Part shown: positions 9,762-17,860 of the stretch, piece after piece
Layout: each line of letters starts with the position of its first letter
Numbering within the stretch: position 1 is the first letter of the stretch
Assembly: GCA_000934385.1 (NCBI GenBank)
Contig: KN880816.1
Span: 1-17,860 of the forward strand
DNA from: Cylindrobasidium torrendii FP15055 ss-10
Taxonomy: Eukaryota; Basidiomycota; Agaricomycetes; Agaricales; Physalacriaceae
Length of the DNA: 17,860 nt
Direction: 5' to 3'
The notes under the pieces: generated by a model
What the model was told of the DNA's origin: nothing
The model's input: only the letters and a program-made list of their open reading frames with translations
Databases searched by the model: none
Made by a program: the position numbers and the translations under genes

Positions 9762-11656
9762 CTACAGTCTTGCTAAGCTACCCTGCTCCGTCCCCACAAA
9801 TTCCCTCTCCATTCTAGGCTTATTTTCTGCCCACCATTCAATAGCAAATGCCTTTTCGCTGTCGCCTACTCGTCCAATGATCTCCTCCCCCAATGCTATA
9901 ACCTCCTCCTTGCCTTTGGTAACACGCCGTACGACCTTGAGTGTCCGCTCCAGCATACTCAACCCCCGCACAGAGGACACACAAGCAATCAGCGCGAGCC
10001 GTAGTTTGTGTGCTCTGGCCTGGTCGCCGTTGTAGCGGTCAATAGCCTCCTCCAGCCTCTCAATCGCATACCACCCCAACCCGTCATCCAGCTTGAATGC
10101 ACTTCGTACAACGGTCGAGCATGCCAGAGAAAGTTGCATCGTGTCCAATCCATCCTCGGTCGAGTTATCCACCAAACACTTCATGTACCAAGGTGTCATC
10201 TTCTCGACCCACTTGTCCATGTCGTCCCTTGCGAATACAGCCAACACCACCGAGTGTGCAGATTCGTACGTCTCCCGATGCTTGGGACTGTTCAAATATT
10301 CTTCACAGAGCGTGAACATATCCCGAGGGTCGCGCAACACGGGAACGAGTTGCTCGACACAAGCTAGGATGAACGCCTTCTTTGCCAGGTCGTTGCTCCT
10401 TGACTTGAGCAAGCTTGCAATGAAATGTTCGGCGTCGCCGCTCCCCGCGACCACATCCAACGCAAGATACACTGCCCGCTTGAGTTCCACAAAGTTGCTC
10501 GATGGGGTGATTCCTCCAAATTGCTGAATGACAAACGAGAGATGGCCCAGTGCGGAAAGCGTAGCACGCCCGAACGAAGCAGTATCCTTTGAGACGTAGA
10601 TGACATTAGACAATATGCCTTCCGAAATCATGATGGTAGAGAACAGGAGTGTCTTGAGAACGAGCCAGGACCGCTGGTCCAAGTCAGAGGACTGAGAACG
10701 CTGCCAGTCGGATTCAACCAGAGCACATATTTCTGCGAATGTGTCGAGTGTCTCTTGCGCTGCGAGAAGCCCCTCCCGTGGACGAGAGCTGATAAGTGAG
10801 CCGTAGAGGATGCTGCAGAGCTTGGACAATGCGGCCACAGAAGGAAGGTATGGTGAGTTCTACCGAGTGTGAGCTGGCGGACTGCGATGGCTTGACCCAA
10901 GACTCACCAATCCCTCTCTTGTAGAGAGGAAACTACCAGATGAGAATGCGGTCTTCAAAGCGGTTGTAAGCAGTCTTCCTAGGATATCCAGCGGCAGCAC
11001 GCGCAGCTTGTCATCAGCGACAAGTGGCAGCGACTCGGCGGAGAGAATCAACGCAATGTAGAGCCCATCCTCTATGCAAGGTCAGCTTCCCCGGCGTCTG
11101 GAGTTCACGAGCACGCACGGTCAATGACTGGTTGGAATTCGCGCTCCCAATCACTCGACGGCGAATGAAATGACCGGTACTGGTCCATCACACCCGCAAG
11201 CGCCAATACCACCTCGTTCTCCGCTGCACCCTTCTGCTCGCGTATTCGTTCAAAGTCATGCACACCCATCAGCATCCCCGTCGAGCATGCCAGTCGCATA
11301 ATGGGTTGCCCGCCTTGCAGGCCCTTGATCAATTCCCCAAGCCATTGGGCCAGCCGCGTCCGTGTGCTATGCGTGAATGCGCTCTTGACGAGTGAAGTCT
11401 CCTCGGCTTCTTTGCGCAACAATTCATATTTGATGTGGACTGCATGGCGGAATGCCGTGGACAGAGACTGCAATTTGTCCTGGGCGATTGGGTGCGAGAG
11501 ATAGATCGGTGCGGAGACTGCGCTTGCGGCCAAGGGTGTTGGGGACGGCGAGAGATGTGCAAGGTGGTGGGACAGAGTCCCTTGGATAACGTCGAGCTCC
11601 ATAATGGGATTGGCGCGCTGGAGGTGTGCAAGGAGATTCGTGTATACGCTGCCCAT
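9762..11656 (-). CDS. Helical-repeat protein with C-terminal ARL (PTS1-type); candidate peroxin Pex8
   Basis: Three exons (11656-11119, 11071-10908, 10859-9762) join in frame to 599 residues. The protein is Leu/Ala-rich and helical throughout, with no signal peptide, membrane helix or enzyme motif, consistent with an alpha-solenoid. It ends in Ala-Arg-Leu, which fits the peroxisomal targeting consensus (S/A/C)(K/R/H)(L/M). Fungal Pex8 is an intraperoxisomal peripheral membrane protein of about 600-700 residues that links docking and RING import complexes, and several yeast forms carry a C-terminal PTS1. Length, helical content and C-terminus therefore fit. Segments such as SRPREGLLAAQETLDTFAE and FVIQQFGGI resemble uncharacterised basidiomycete proteins I recall. 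The gene is well supported. The identity is not: a Ybp2/glomulin-type or other ARM/HEAT protein is the main alternative. Confidence 0.8.
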
Positions 11657-12359
11657 TCTGGTGGTGGTGGCCGTTGCGGTTGAGTGAACTCCGGCGGCGG
11701 CTTGTGATTTCTGGTCAAAGTGCCGAGTAGCACACAGTGCTTATTTCGCCCTCTAGATGGAGCCGTCCAAATAACGGCGCAATAGCGAGGTACTGTTAGA
11801 AATAGAGAATTCCTGGTGGTAGTTGATAGTCATGGTCGAACCTTGGCGGCAAATGCCGGACGCACTCTGACTGCAACTTCCACTCGTCTTCATTTCGTGG
11901 TCGCGGTATACTTATGCATGACAAGTTCTCCAATGCTTTATCACAGCGTGGGGCTACATTATTTCATCTGAAGCCCGTAGTGGGTACCCGAGGAGCAGCG
12001 AAACTCCAATATTGGCCGATTCCTAGATGTGAAAATTCTTGGAAAATCCTGCAATACCTGGCTGGCATTCTACTCGTCTGCTTTTCACCGGAGCTCGAAA
12101 TCTGCCGTCCATACTAAAATCAATGTTTGGGACGCCAGCGGCTGGCCCCTCAGCTGAGCTACACAGTGACTTCTCCAGTTGTTGATGAATGCTCGATGTC
12201 CACCTACTACACTATCAAATTCCCGGAATGATAGGCTTTCGACGTTTCAACGCTGAATAAAATTCAGAGACGAAACGGTACGGTTCTAGCTGCTTTATTA
12301 GAGCCCTTCAAGGTCGCCGCTCAGTCCAAACCCTTGCTCGCCAACCCGCTTCTGCAACC
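11657..12359. other. Divergent intergenic region
   Basis: This separates the minus-strand helical-repeat gene from the plus-strand cysteine-rich gene and should hold both promoters. No clear TATA box was found for either. A tRNA-like A-box occurs near 12150-12165 on the minus strand, but no tRNA can be folded around it. No open frame here has supporting motifs. Confidence 0.5.
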
Positions 12360-12666
12360 ATGGATGTCGCCTGTGTTGACTGCGATGTCTGCATCACTAT
12401 GTTTTCTGGTACGTATATCTGTTCTCCCCCGCACCACGTTGACTCATTCAAACCTCCCCAGAACCATTTTGTTGCTTCTGGGGTGGTGCGCATCTGCGCC
12501 TCTGTACGATTCATTGCTAACTCGCCGCGTCCGTACAGAAAGAGAGTCTGGGTGTTGTACACACGGCCCCGGCGCAGATGATCCAGGCAGTGCGAGAGAA
12601 ATGCCGAGCGCCACGCCCATGAAGGTAACAGAGCCTATGGTCGTCCCCCATATAGCCAATTCGTAG
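12360..12666 (+). CDS. Small cysteine-rich protein (65 aa), function unknown
   Basis: Three exons (12360-12408, 12462-12482, 12539-12666) join in frame to 65 residues. The introns are 53 and 56 nt, and the second has a good branch site, TGCTAAC. The N-terminal half holds seven Cys (C5, C8, C11, C20, C21, C29, C30) in the pattern CVDCDVC...FCCFW...SGCC. The tail is Met/Pro-rich and probably flexible (MPSATPMKVTEPMVVPHI). The 21-nt middle exon carries the FCC pair. There is no clear signal peptide. It could be a metal-binding, palmitoylated or membrane-associated (CYSTM-like) peptide; this is inference. The next plus-strand gene has the same phase-1 intron layout and FCC plus CC pattern, so the two look related. 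The model rests on splice signals and that resemblance only. Confidence 0.55.
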
Positions 12667-13289
12667 ATCCCAGCAACAACGATTCCTGCATTTAATGCAT
12701 CGCGATGGGGCCATTGTCAAGGGCAGGAATTGAGCAGGCACACCTCCGTCTATTGCTACTTTCCTCTCCATCGCGTCTTGGTTCACACACCCATTTTGCT
12801 CTTGAATTAAACTTCTTGATAAATGTCGAACGTTGAACGGCAACCAAAGATCTACACACGTCCAAGTACATCCTCGCCCACCACACGCATCATCAAACAG
12901 ACTTTGAAGACGCTGCGACATCACGACAAAGTAGACATTCGAAACCATTTCGGCTGGCACTCCCCGTCAACAAAGAGATATTGCACTGCCTAGACGACTT
13001 CGTTGACATTGATCTGGAAGGTTGAAGGCTCGCGCATCTGTTGCTTACTGAGATGCTGTGCCGAGCGCATAGAAATACAGCGTTGCGTTTAGCCTGCTCG
13101 TATGGGCAGCGCGTGTCTCCGTGCAGTGCCCGAAGATGAGTGCCCCGGAAGACTTCCGCAGGCTGAAGCCCTTTATAAGGACACGGAAAATCCTACATCT
13201 CTCAGCCTCTCATCTGTCGCGACGCATTGTACAGAGCAACCGGATTGTTCCGCCACCACGTCGTCTTAAGCATCTCACTCTCAACAACC
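12667..13289. other. Intergenic region between the two cysteine-rich genes
   Basis: This is the 3' flank of the first small gene and the promoter of the second. A TATA-like box (13174-13178) is annotated separately. Minus-strand open frames here read as mixed, non-repetitive sequence with no motif and overlap the small gene, so I treat them as chance. Confidence 0.5.
13174..13178 (+). promoter_or_regulatory. TATA-like box of the second cysteine-rich gene
   Basis: TATAA within CTTTATAAGG lies about 112 nt upstream of the start codon at 13290. A pyrimidine/CAAC-rich stretch (CTCTCAACAACC) sits directly before the ATG, as is common in fungal leaders. Confidence 0.4.
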
Positions 13290-13658
13290 ATGGCAGAAGT
13301 CGCTGACGGTGCTGGCGCTTGTTGTGGTATGTCCATTCTCACATTTCCTTTCTGTTCATTCTACGATGACACGCTCTTCAGCCTTATTTTGTTGTATGGG
13401 ATTCGCCGGGTGGTGTGGTACTCGTGAGCATCTCCATGCCATCGTCTATCTATTCTCAGGGGACATCTCATAGACACGTTCGGCGGCGGTGAGCGAGGAA
13501 GAAAGATTGGGTGCGGCTCGTGTTGTTCGAGATCACTCGACGACGATGAGTTTGACGCGGCTGTCAAGAAGGACATGGAGAGGACTAGAGATCCAAGTAT
13601 ACCAATGGCAGCGTCAGAGCCGATGATTGCTATGCCTCCAAGCAATCAGAAGCCATAA
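13290..13658 (+). CDS. Small cysteine-rich protein (87-88 aa), function unknown
   Basis: Exon 1 is 13290-13326 and exon 2 starts at 13382, after a 55-nt intron. Exon 2 ends at 13423 with exon 3 from 13474 (87 residues), or ends at 13412 with exon 3 from 13460 (88 residues); both are in frame to the stop at 13658. The protein begins MAEVADGAGACC, continues LFCCMGFAGW and carries IGCGSCC. An acidic segment SLDDDEFDAAVKKDMER and a Met/Pro-rich tail follow. No signal peptide is visible. The FCC and CC pairs and phase-1 introns match the gene at 12360. Proteins with a CC-rich head and a D-D-E-F-D...VKKDME segment recur in agaricomycetes as uncharacterised genes, as far as I recall. Cys clustering suggests lipid modification or metal binding, which is inference. 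Confidence 0.6.
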
Positions 13659-13979
13659 GCTCAAGCCCTGTTTGACTTGTCCGAGTGGTGAGTCCGATAC
13701 TTCAGTACACAACCCTCCCTTATTTTTGCAGGAACGAAACTACTATGCTGACGAGATACTACACGATGGGATACATGTCACTCAAAAACTTGGTTGTTAA
13801 ACCGATGCATTTTGGGGGGTATCAACAAATGTGTGTACTGTACATCAGATATACACTAACGATGCTTCAAGCACCGGAAATTGGTGAGATTGAAACTATG
13901 ATAATATCAGCCGTTGGTGAATACGCTGGGAAGCAAATCAGTCATCGTCTCATGGTGAGTGAAGCTGGTTGAGCATACT
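13659..13979. other. Convergent 3' region between cysteine-rich gene and GH7 gene
   Basis: The plus-strand gene ends at 13658 and the minus-strand GH7 gene ends at 13980, so both 3' untranslated regions must share about 320 bp. The open frame across it (13685-13972) has no motif and I regard it as chance. Confidence 0.5.
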
Positions 13980-15503
13980 CTAGTAGGTCGAGCCGATGGA
14001 GCCGAGCTTGATGTTGGAGAACTTGACCGATGCGCCGGGGGAGTTCTTCTCGACGTCCTCTGGCTTGCCAGAGTCTGTTGCGCAAGTGCCACGGGCAACA
14101 CCGGGCTTGGCGGGGTCAGCATCGGTGGGGTAAGTCGAGTCGAGCCTGTCGTCTATATTAGTCCAAGCTCAAGCAAAACAAGAAATGGCAGCACGTACCA
14201 GAGCATGTTGACGGCGTGGTCGTCCCAGATGGACATGACGAGAACCATACCGCGCTCCAGAGCATCACCCATGACCGAAAGACCACCACGCTCACTGAAG
14301 GCATCCTTGTCTCCGAAAGCAGTCTTCTGCGCGGTGCAGTAGTCGGTGGTGATAGAGTCAGACTCATCGATTCCATCGACAGCAGTGACCGAGTTCTGGA
14401 TGACTTTGCCGCCCTGGACGTAGAGGCGGCGGATCTCAACGAGGTCGCCAGTCGTGCTGTTGTCGGCAGTGATGAACTGTGTGACGACGGTGAATTTGGA
14501 TGCGGTATCGACGGTTCCTCCCGGGCCGTAGAAATCCTTGTCGCCCATACGGTACGAGTTGAAGTCGCATCCGTCCTTGTCGCAGACGCTCTGGTAGCGG
14601 TCATCGCCGTCGCCACAGTCGGTGCCCGTGCAGGCAGTAGGGCCAGTAACGGAGCAAGGGTGGGGAGTGTAGGCGGCGGAAATAGAGTTGGCCTCCCAGA
14701 TGTCCATCTCAGAGCAGCAGGCGCCGAGGGTACCGCTGCCGGCGTTGGCATCGTTGTCAGATGGCACCCAGCCCTCGGAGTTGGCCTGAAAATGCCCCAT
14801 CAGCTTCGTGCAAAATGTTCGAAATGGAAAGGAAAACTTACAACACCGTTGATGAACTTGATGTCATGTGGGCACTGAGCGTCGCAGTATCCGGTGCCGT
14901 ACTTGGCACCAGCCTTGTTCGAAGCGGTGCCCAAGCCACCTTTCTCCTCCATCTCGACAAAGTACAGAGCACCGTTGAGACCGCACGGGAGGTTGGAGAC
15001 ATCAACATCGAAGGTGAACTCCTTGTTCTTGAGGTTGAAGATCTTGTAGTTGCTGTCGTCGGCCATCAGGTATACACGGGAGCCAACGTTAGTCGAGTAT
15101 GTTCCCTTGGTGACGAACTTGAGCTCGAGCTCGCTGCCGGACGTGGTGATACCATAGGTGCCCGGATAGTCGGCGCCGTCGAGAGCGCAGTTGGACGCGC
15201 AGGTCTCGCCATCGGGGCAGAGCGACGTATCCCACTCATTTCCATCGTAGCAGTTGTCAGAGCCGGAGGTGGTGTGCAACCAGCGCCAGTTCGAGTCGAG
15301 AGTGACGCTGAGAGCCTATGTAAAAGTTAAACCAATAGTACAGCGATCAGTAGAAGAGGCAAACATACAGATTGCTTACAGCTTCCTTCAGTACAGTCAG
15401 AGAAGCTGAGAGCAGGGTGTGACTCTGCTGTCAAAGTGCCTACTTGCTGGGCAAAAGCCACAGAAAGGTAGGTGAGCGTGACGAGAGCGGTTTTGGAGAA
15501 CAT
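13980..15503 (-). CDS. GH7 cellobiohydrolase (reducing-end exo-cellulase), secreted, without CBM1
   Basis: Four exons (15503-15369, 15315-14842, 14785-14199, 14145-13980) give 453 residues. A signal peptide ([18 protein letters not shown]) precedes [12 protein letters not shown]; a mature N-terminal Gln, cyclised to pyroglutamate, is usual in this family. The active-site motif SEMDIWEAN holds Glu229 (nucleophile), Asp231 and Glu234 (acid/base), precursor numbering. SNWRWLH, the many conserved Cys and the C-terminal [13 protein letters not shown] region are typical. Length and insertions fit a cellobiohydrolase rather than a shorter endoglucanase. The enzyme releases cellobiose from cellulose chain ends outside the cell. 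The protein ends GSIGSTY right after the catalytic domain, so linker and cellulose-binding module are absent. At the last intron the first AG (ending 14153) would give TGA, so the AG 7 nt further on (14146) must be used. Confidence 0.97.
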
Positions 15504-16500
15504 CTGTTTGCTACTGTGGAGGAGTGAAGAGGCGATGGACCGAGTGATGATGATTTGCTGGACATAATCCTTGTTTTATACCCGCCAACCTCCGGAAAAA
15601 TACTGGGATTTAGACGATGGGCCAAGAGGCATATCGCTAGCAACACAGACCACGCGTGTGATTAGACGAGTGAAGAGACTCGCGGATTGTCTGTGAGGAA
15701 GCCGAGGTGACTCCGTGATGCTTAAAAGTCCGTAATTTAAGCGCTCTCTCGCGCTTGGTCCTTCAACTACCCCGGGTTTCTAATTCTCCCTGATCAGGGA
15801 CTATGGCAAATAAACGTATGTTCCTAGCTGGGTTTCTTCTGCTTGGCCGTAAACTGACGTGAACCGTCCCACGGAGACGTAAGATACCGTGTCAGTTTCT
15901 CCGCACTCCACAGATTTGTTCTTGGACTTTTTTGAGGGAACATACAGTGGACAGGGCGCACAGAGCGAGTATTGGCCGACGCTACAGCAAGGAAAGTCAT
16001 CCTTGTCACCGGATTGGCCTTGGAAATATCTTGACCCAAGCTCTAGCCGAGCCTTGTAATTTTCCCCTTATGATTGGTTTGAAAAAACGGATAGTTTGGT
16101 CCAATTTAGAAATGACGCAATGACCTCAACTGAACTTGCGAGCCTCGTGCTAGCACCGGGAGCTATATACTGGAGACGATCGTAGTTTTGAATAGGCTAT
16201 ATAGCCCATGGCCCCTTCACATCCATACCCTGAGCGGTGGAGAAGATTCCCACCAAATTTTATAGGGAGGCTTTATCCATTCCGGTCAGTCCGTTAATGT
16301 GCCCTCGCTGCAACTGACAAGACAGTGGCTACAATTTCCCGGTTCTGCCATGATTCGCATAGGCGGACTGAACGAAAACACGGGATTGGGAAAGCATGTT
16401 CACATTGTAAAAAATCAATATTGCCTTCAACATATCTGCACCACCAACATATCACATTAATACGAACATCCGACGTCCTACCAGTGGCCGCCAATTGAAT
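15504..16500. other. Upstream region of the GH7 gene
   Basis: About 1 kb without a gene. It contains the TATA box, and its near part is the likely cellulase promoter. Open frames on both strands are short and motif-free. I see no transposon ends, RNA gene or repeat. Confidence 0.5.
15574..15580 (-). promoter_or_regulatory. TATA box of the GH7 cellobiohydrolase gene
   Basis: TATAAAA on the minus strand, about 70 nt upstream of the start codon at 15503, is the expected place for a strongly regulated secreted-enzyme gene. The match is good, but transcript start data are needed to confirm it. Confidence 0.6.
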
Positions 16501-16640
16501 GCCCTTCCTCTCTTGGCCTTGACACAGTGGGCATGGACATCGGGAAAGATGTTTTCGTTCACCCAGTACCTATCCACGCCGTATATGCGCCCTCTATGAT
16601 GTCGCCTATTCTATGGCAGTCCATACACCATTCCAGATGG
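16501..16640 (-). pseudogene. Decayed copy of the 3' end of the neighbouring leucine-rich-repeat gene
   Basis: The minus strand here resembles positions about 16770-16900 of the intact gene to its right. HLEW, then GD, then YWVNENIFPD line up with HLEWRMHSSRMGD and YWVNRNVFPD. Between GD and YWVN the copy carries 5 extra bases (41 against 36 nt), which shift the frame, so one open frame cannot span it. Similarity fades on both sides, so only the C-terminal coding part appears to have been kept. It is best read as a truncated tandem duplicate. Confidence 0.72.
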
Positions 16641-16729
16641 CGTCGTCGTTTTTGTTCTCAGTGAGACGCTGATGTGAGGCTCATAAGTACATCTGACGTC
16701 TGCGTGGTATTACAAACACATTTTCATCG

Positions 16730-17860
16730 CTAAGATAACACCAACACATGAGCTGTTGTACCAAAGACCCTGTTCCCCTCCTCCGTAAGAAAGTATTTGT
16801 TGATATCGGGAAAGACATTTCTGTTCACCCAATACCCACTCCGGCCGTATGTGCGGTTTACATCACCCATTCTGGAGCTGTGCATGCGCCATTCCAGATG
16901 TTGCACTCCCAACTCCGGCGCTGAGACGATTTCGTCGAAACGGCGGACCATGCGACCCCGCGGGAGTGCGTTTTCTGCGTCGTCTATATCCACGCGAACA
17001 TTCAGAGACTTAAGCGTCCGTCCAGCGCGGCAATGATTCTCTAGCGCGCGCGCAAAGAAACTGATCCCATCGCGACTGGACGCATCCCGGTAACCGTGGA
17101 GAGATAGATCGAAGCTCAGACTCTCCAAGGCCGCAGGGAGTGTGATGGAGGCGCCGTAACCTGCAGAGTAATTAGCGAAGTGACTCTACCACGACCAGCA
17201 CACCCGGAGGACTTGCCAAACTTCTCTGGTGATTTACGCAGTTGTAGGTCCTTCAAAGTGGTATCCCATTTTCGAAATAGTTGATCAAGGCACCAAACAT
17301 GCTCTTGCGATGACACCTCGGCGTCCTCGAGAATGAGGCACTCCACGTTGGCAAATGTCTCTTGTGGCATGATGTGCTCAAGTAAATCAGGATCGTTGAG
17401 TATATCTGAGTCCATGTCGAACCTCCGAAGAGCAGCAAACCGCGTCGTGCTCCGACCTGCGCCTCCGAGTCCTTCAGAACTCCAACTTGAAACACCCCGA
17501 AGCTCGAGGGATTCCATGGCGGGGAATGCCATGAGACTGCTAAGAACGCTGTCCACTGTTACGTCCGAGATGTCAAGGCAGACATCCGTAACGACTGTAG
17601 GCTCGGGAATGCAGGAGATGAGGCTCATGCTCGAGCCAGGAAGACTTCGAAGGGAGACGCTGGAGATTTTGTGAAAAGCGGACAACAGTTGAGGCAGGTC
17701 GGGGCAACCATAAAGCTCTTCCTCTGTTGCTCCGCCGTAGTATACTCTCACGCTAACTTCCCGAACCATTGCACCGATAGAAGGCGCGCCTTCGATTATT
17801 TCCAGTAAATGGCGTACACCGGCGGGTCTCGTTAAGAGGACAGCCTTGAAACGGTGCTCA
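16730..17860 (-). CDS. Leucine-rich-repeat (F-box-type) protein, C-terminal part; 5' end outside window
   Basis: Two exons are visible: window edge to 17202, and 17160-16730, joined across a 41-nt intron with CTAAT branch sequence. The frame stays open to the right edge, above the Met at 17769, so the start lies outside. The visible 362 residues have irregular leucine-rich repeats of about 25-30 residues: ISSVSLRSLP, MESLELRGVSSW, LRRFDMDSDI, VECLILEDAEV, LKDLQLR, LESLSFDLSL and LKSLNVRVDI. This layout is typical of the expanded, fast-evolving F-box/LRR families of Agaricomycetes, in which an N-terminal F-box binds Skp1 and the repeats pick a substrate for ubiquitination. The F-box itself would be outside the window, so the F-box label is inference. 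A broken copy of its 3' end lies directly downstream. Confidence 0.75.

Noticed and set aside
12120..12180. tRNA-like A-box (TAGCTCAGCTGA) on the minus strand
   Set aside because: No matching acceptor stem, D-stem closure or proper B-box at the right distance, so a full cloverleaf cannot be formed.
12517..12960. 147-codon minus-strand open frame over the first cysteine-rich gene
   Set aside because: No domain, and no splice or start context. The opposite strand gives a consistent three-exon model with good branch and splice sites.
13685..13972. 95-codon plus-strand open frame before the GH7 gene end
   Set aside because: Motif-free, and lies in the convergent 3' region of two better supported genes.
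14216..15330. Long plus-strand open frames opposite the GH7 gene (220 and 189 codons)
   Set aside because: They are antisense shadows of the GC-biased GH7 exons, with Val/Gly-rich readings and no motif.
15770..15775. CreA/Cre1-type site (CCGGGG on the minus strand) upstream of the GH7 gene
   Set aside because: A single 6-bp degenerate match is expected by chance in this length of DNA; no paired site was seen.
1..17860. CRISPR arrays, insertion sequences or other bacterial-type systems
   Set aside because: The spliced genes and protein families are fungal. No regularly spaced repeats, transposase genes or terminal inverted repeats were seen.

Overview
The window looks like nuclear DNA of a filamentous basidiomycete, most likely an Agaricomycete. 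Genes are intron-dense, with GT...AG introns of about 41-64 nt (one of 87 nt) and CTAAC/CTGAC-like branch sites. They include a secreted GH7 cellobiohydrolase, small single-pass membrane proteins and a leucine-rich F-box-type protein. The order within the class cannot be read from the sequence. I assembled all gene models by hand from reading frame, splice signals and family motifs.

Layout, left to right. Positions 1-1170 hold no gene I can support, apart from the unresolved 5' end of the next one. A plus-strand single-pass membrane glycoprotein ends at 2454. A long intergenic stretch (2455-4095) follows, holding an imperfect tandem duplication at 3027-3244. Five minus-strand genes then run in a row: a coiled-coil protein with basic nuclear-type motifs (4096-5014), a short-chain dehydrogenase/reductase (5394-6642), a small membrane protein with a proline-rich tail (7204-7946), a mitochondrial carrier of the NAD/pyrimidine/folate/FAD group (8409-9558), and a 599-residue helical protein ending in a peroxisomal-type ARL tripeptide, a candidate Pex8 (9762-11656).

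Next come two small cysteine-rich plus-strand genes with similar exon layouts (12360-12666 and 13290-13658). The second converges on a complete four-exon GH7 cellobiohydrolase without a cellulose-binding module (13980-15503, minus). About 1 kb of GH7 upstream DNA follows. At the right edge lies a decayed copy of the 3' end of a leucine-rich-repeat gene (16501-16640), then the intact relative (16730 to beyond the window edge).

The genes do not form one pathway. The carrier, dehydrogenase and candidate peroxin are metabolic or organelle genes. The GH7 enzyme, the single-pass membrane proteins and the cysteine-rich proteins concern the cell surface and plant biomass. The best candidates for undescribed biology are the cysteine-rich pair, the membrane protein with a motif-like cytoplasmic tail, and the unassigned coiled-coil protein.
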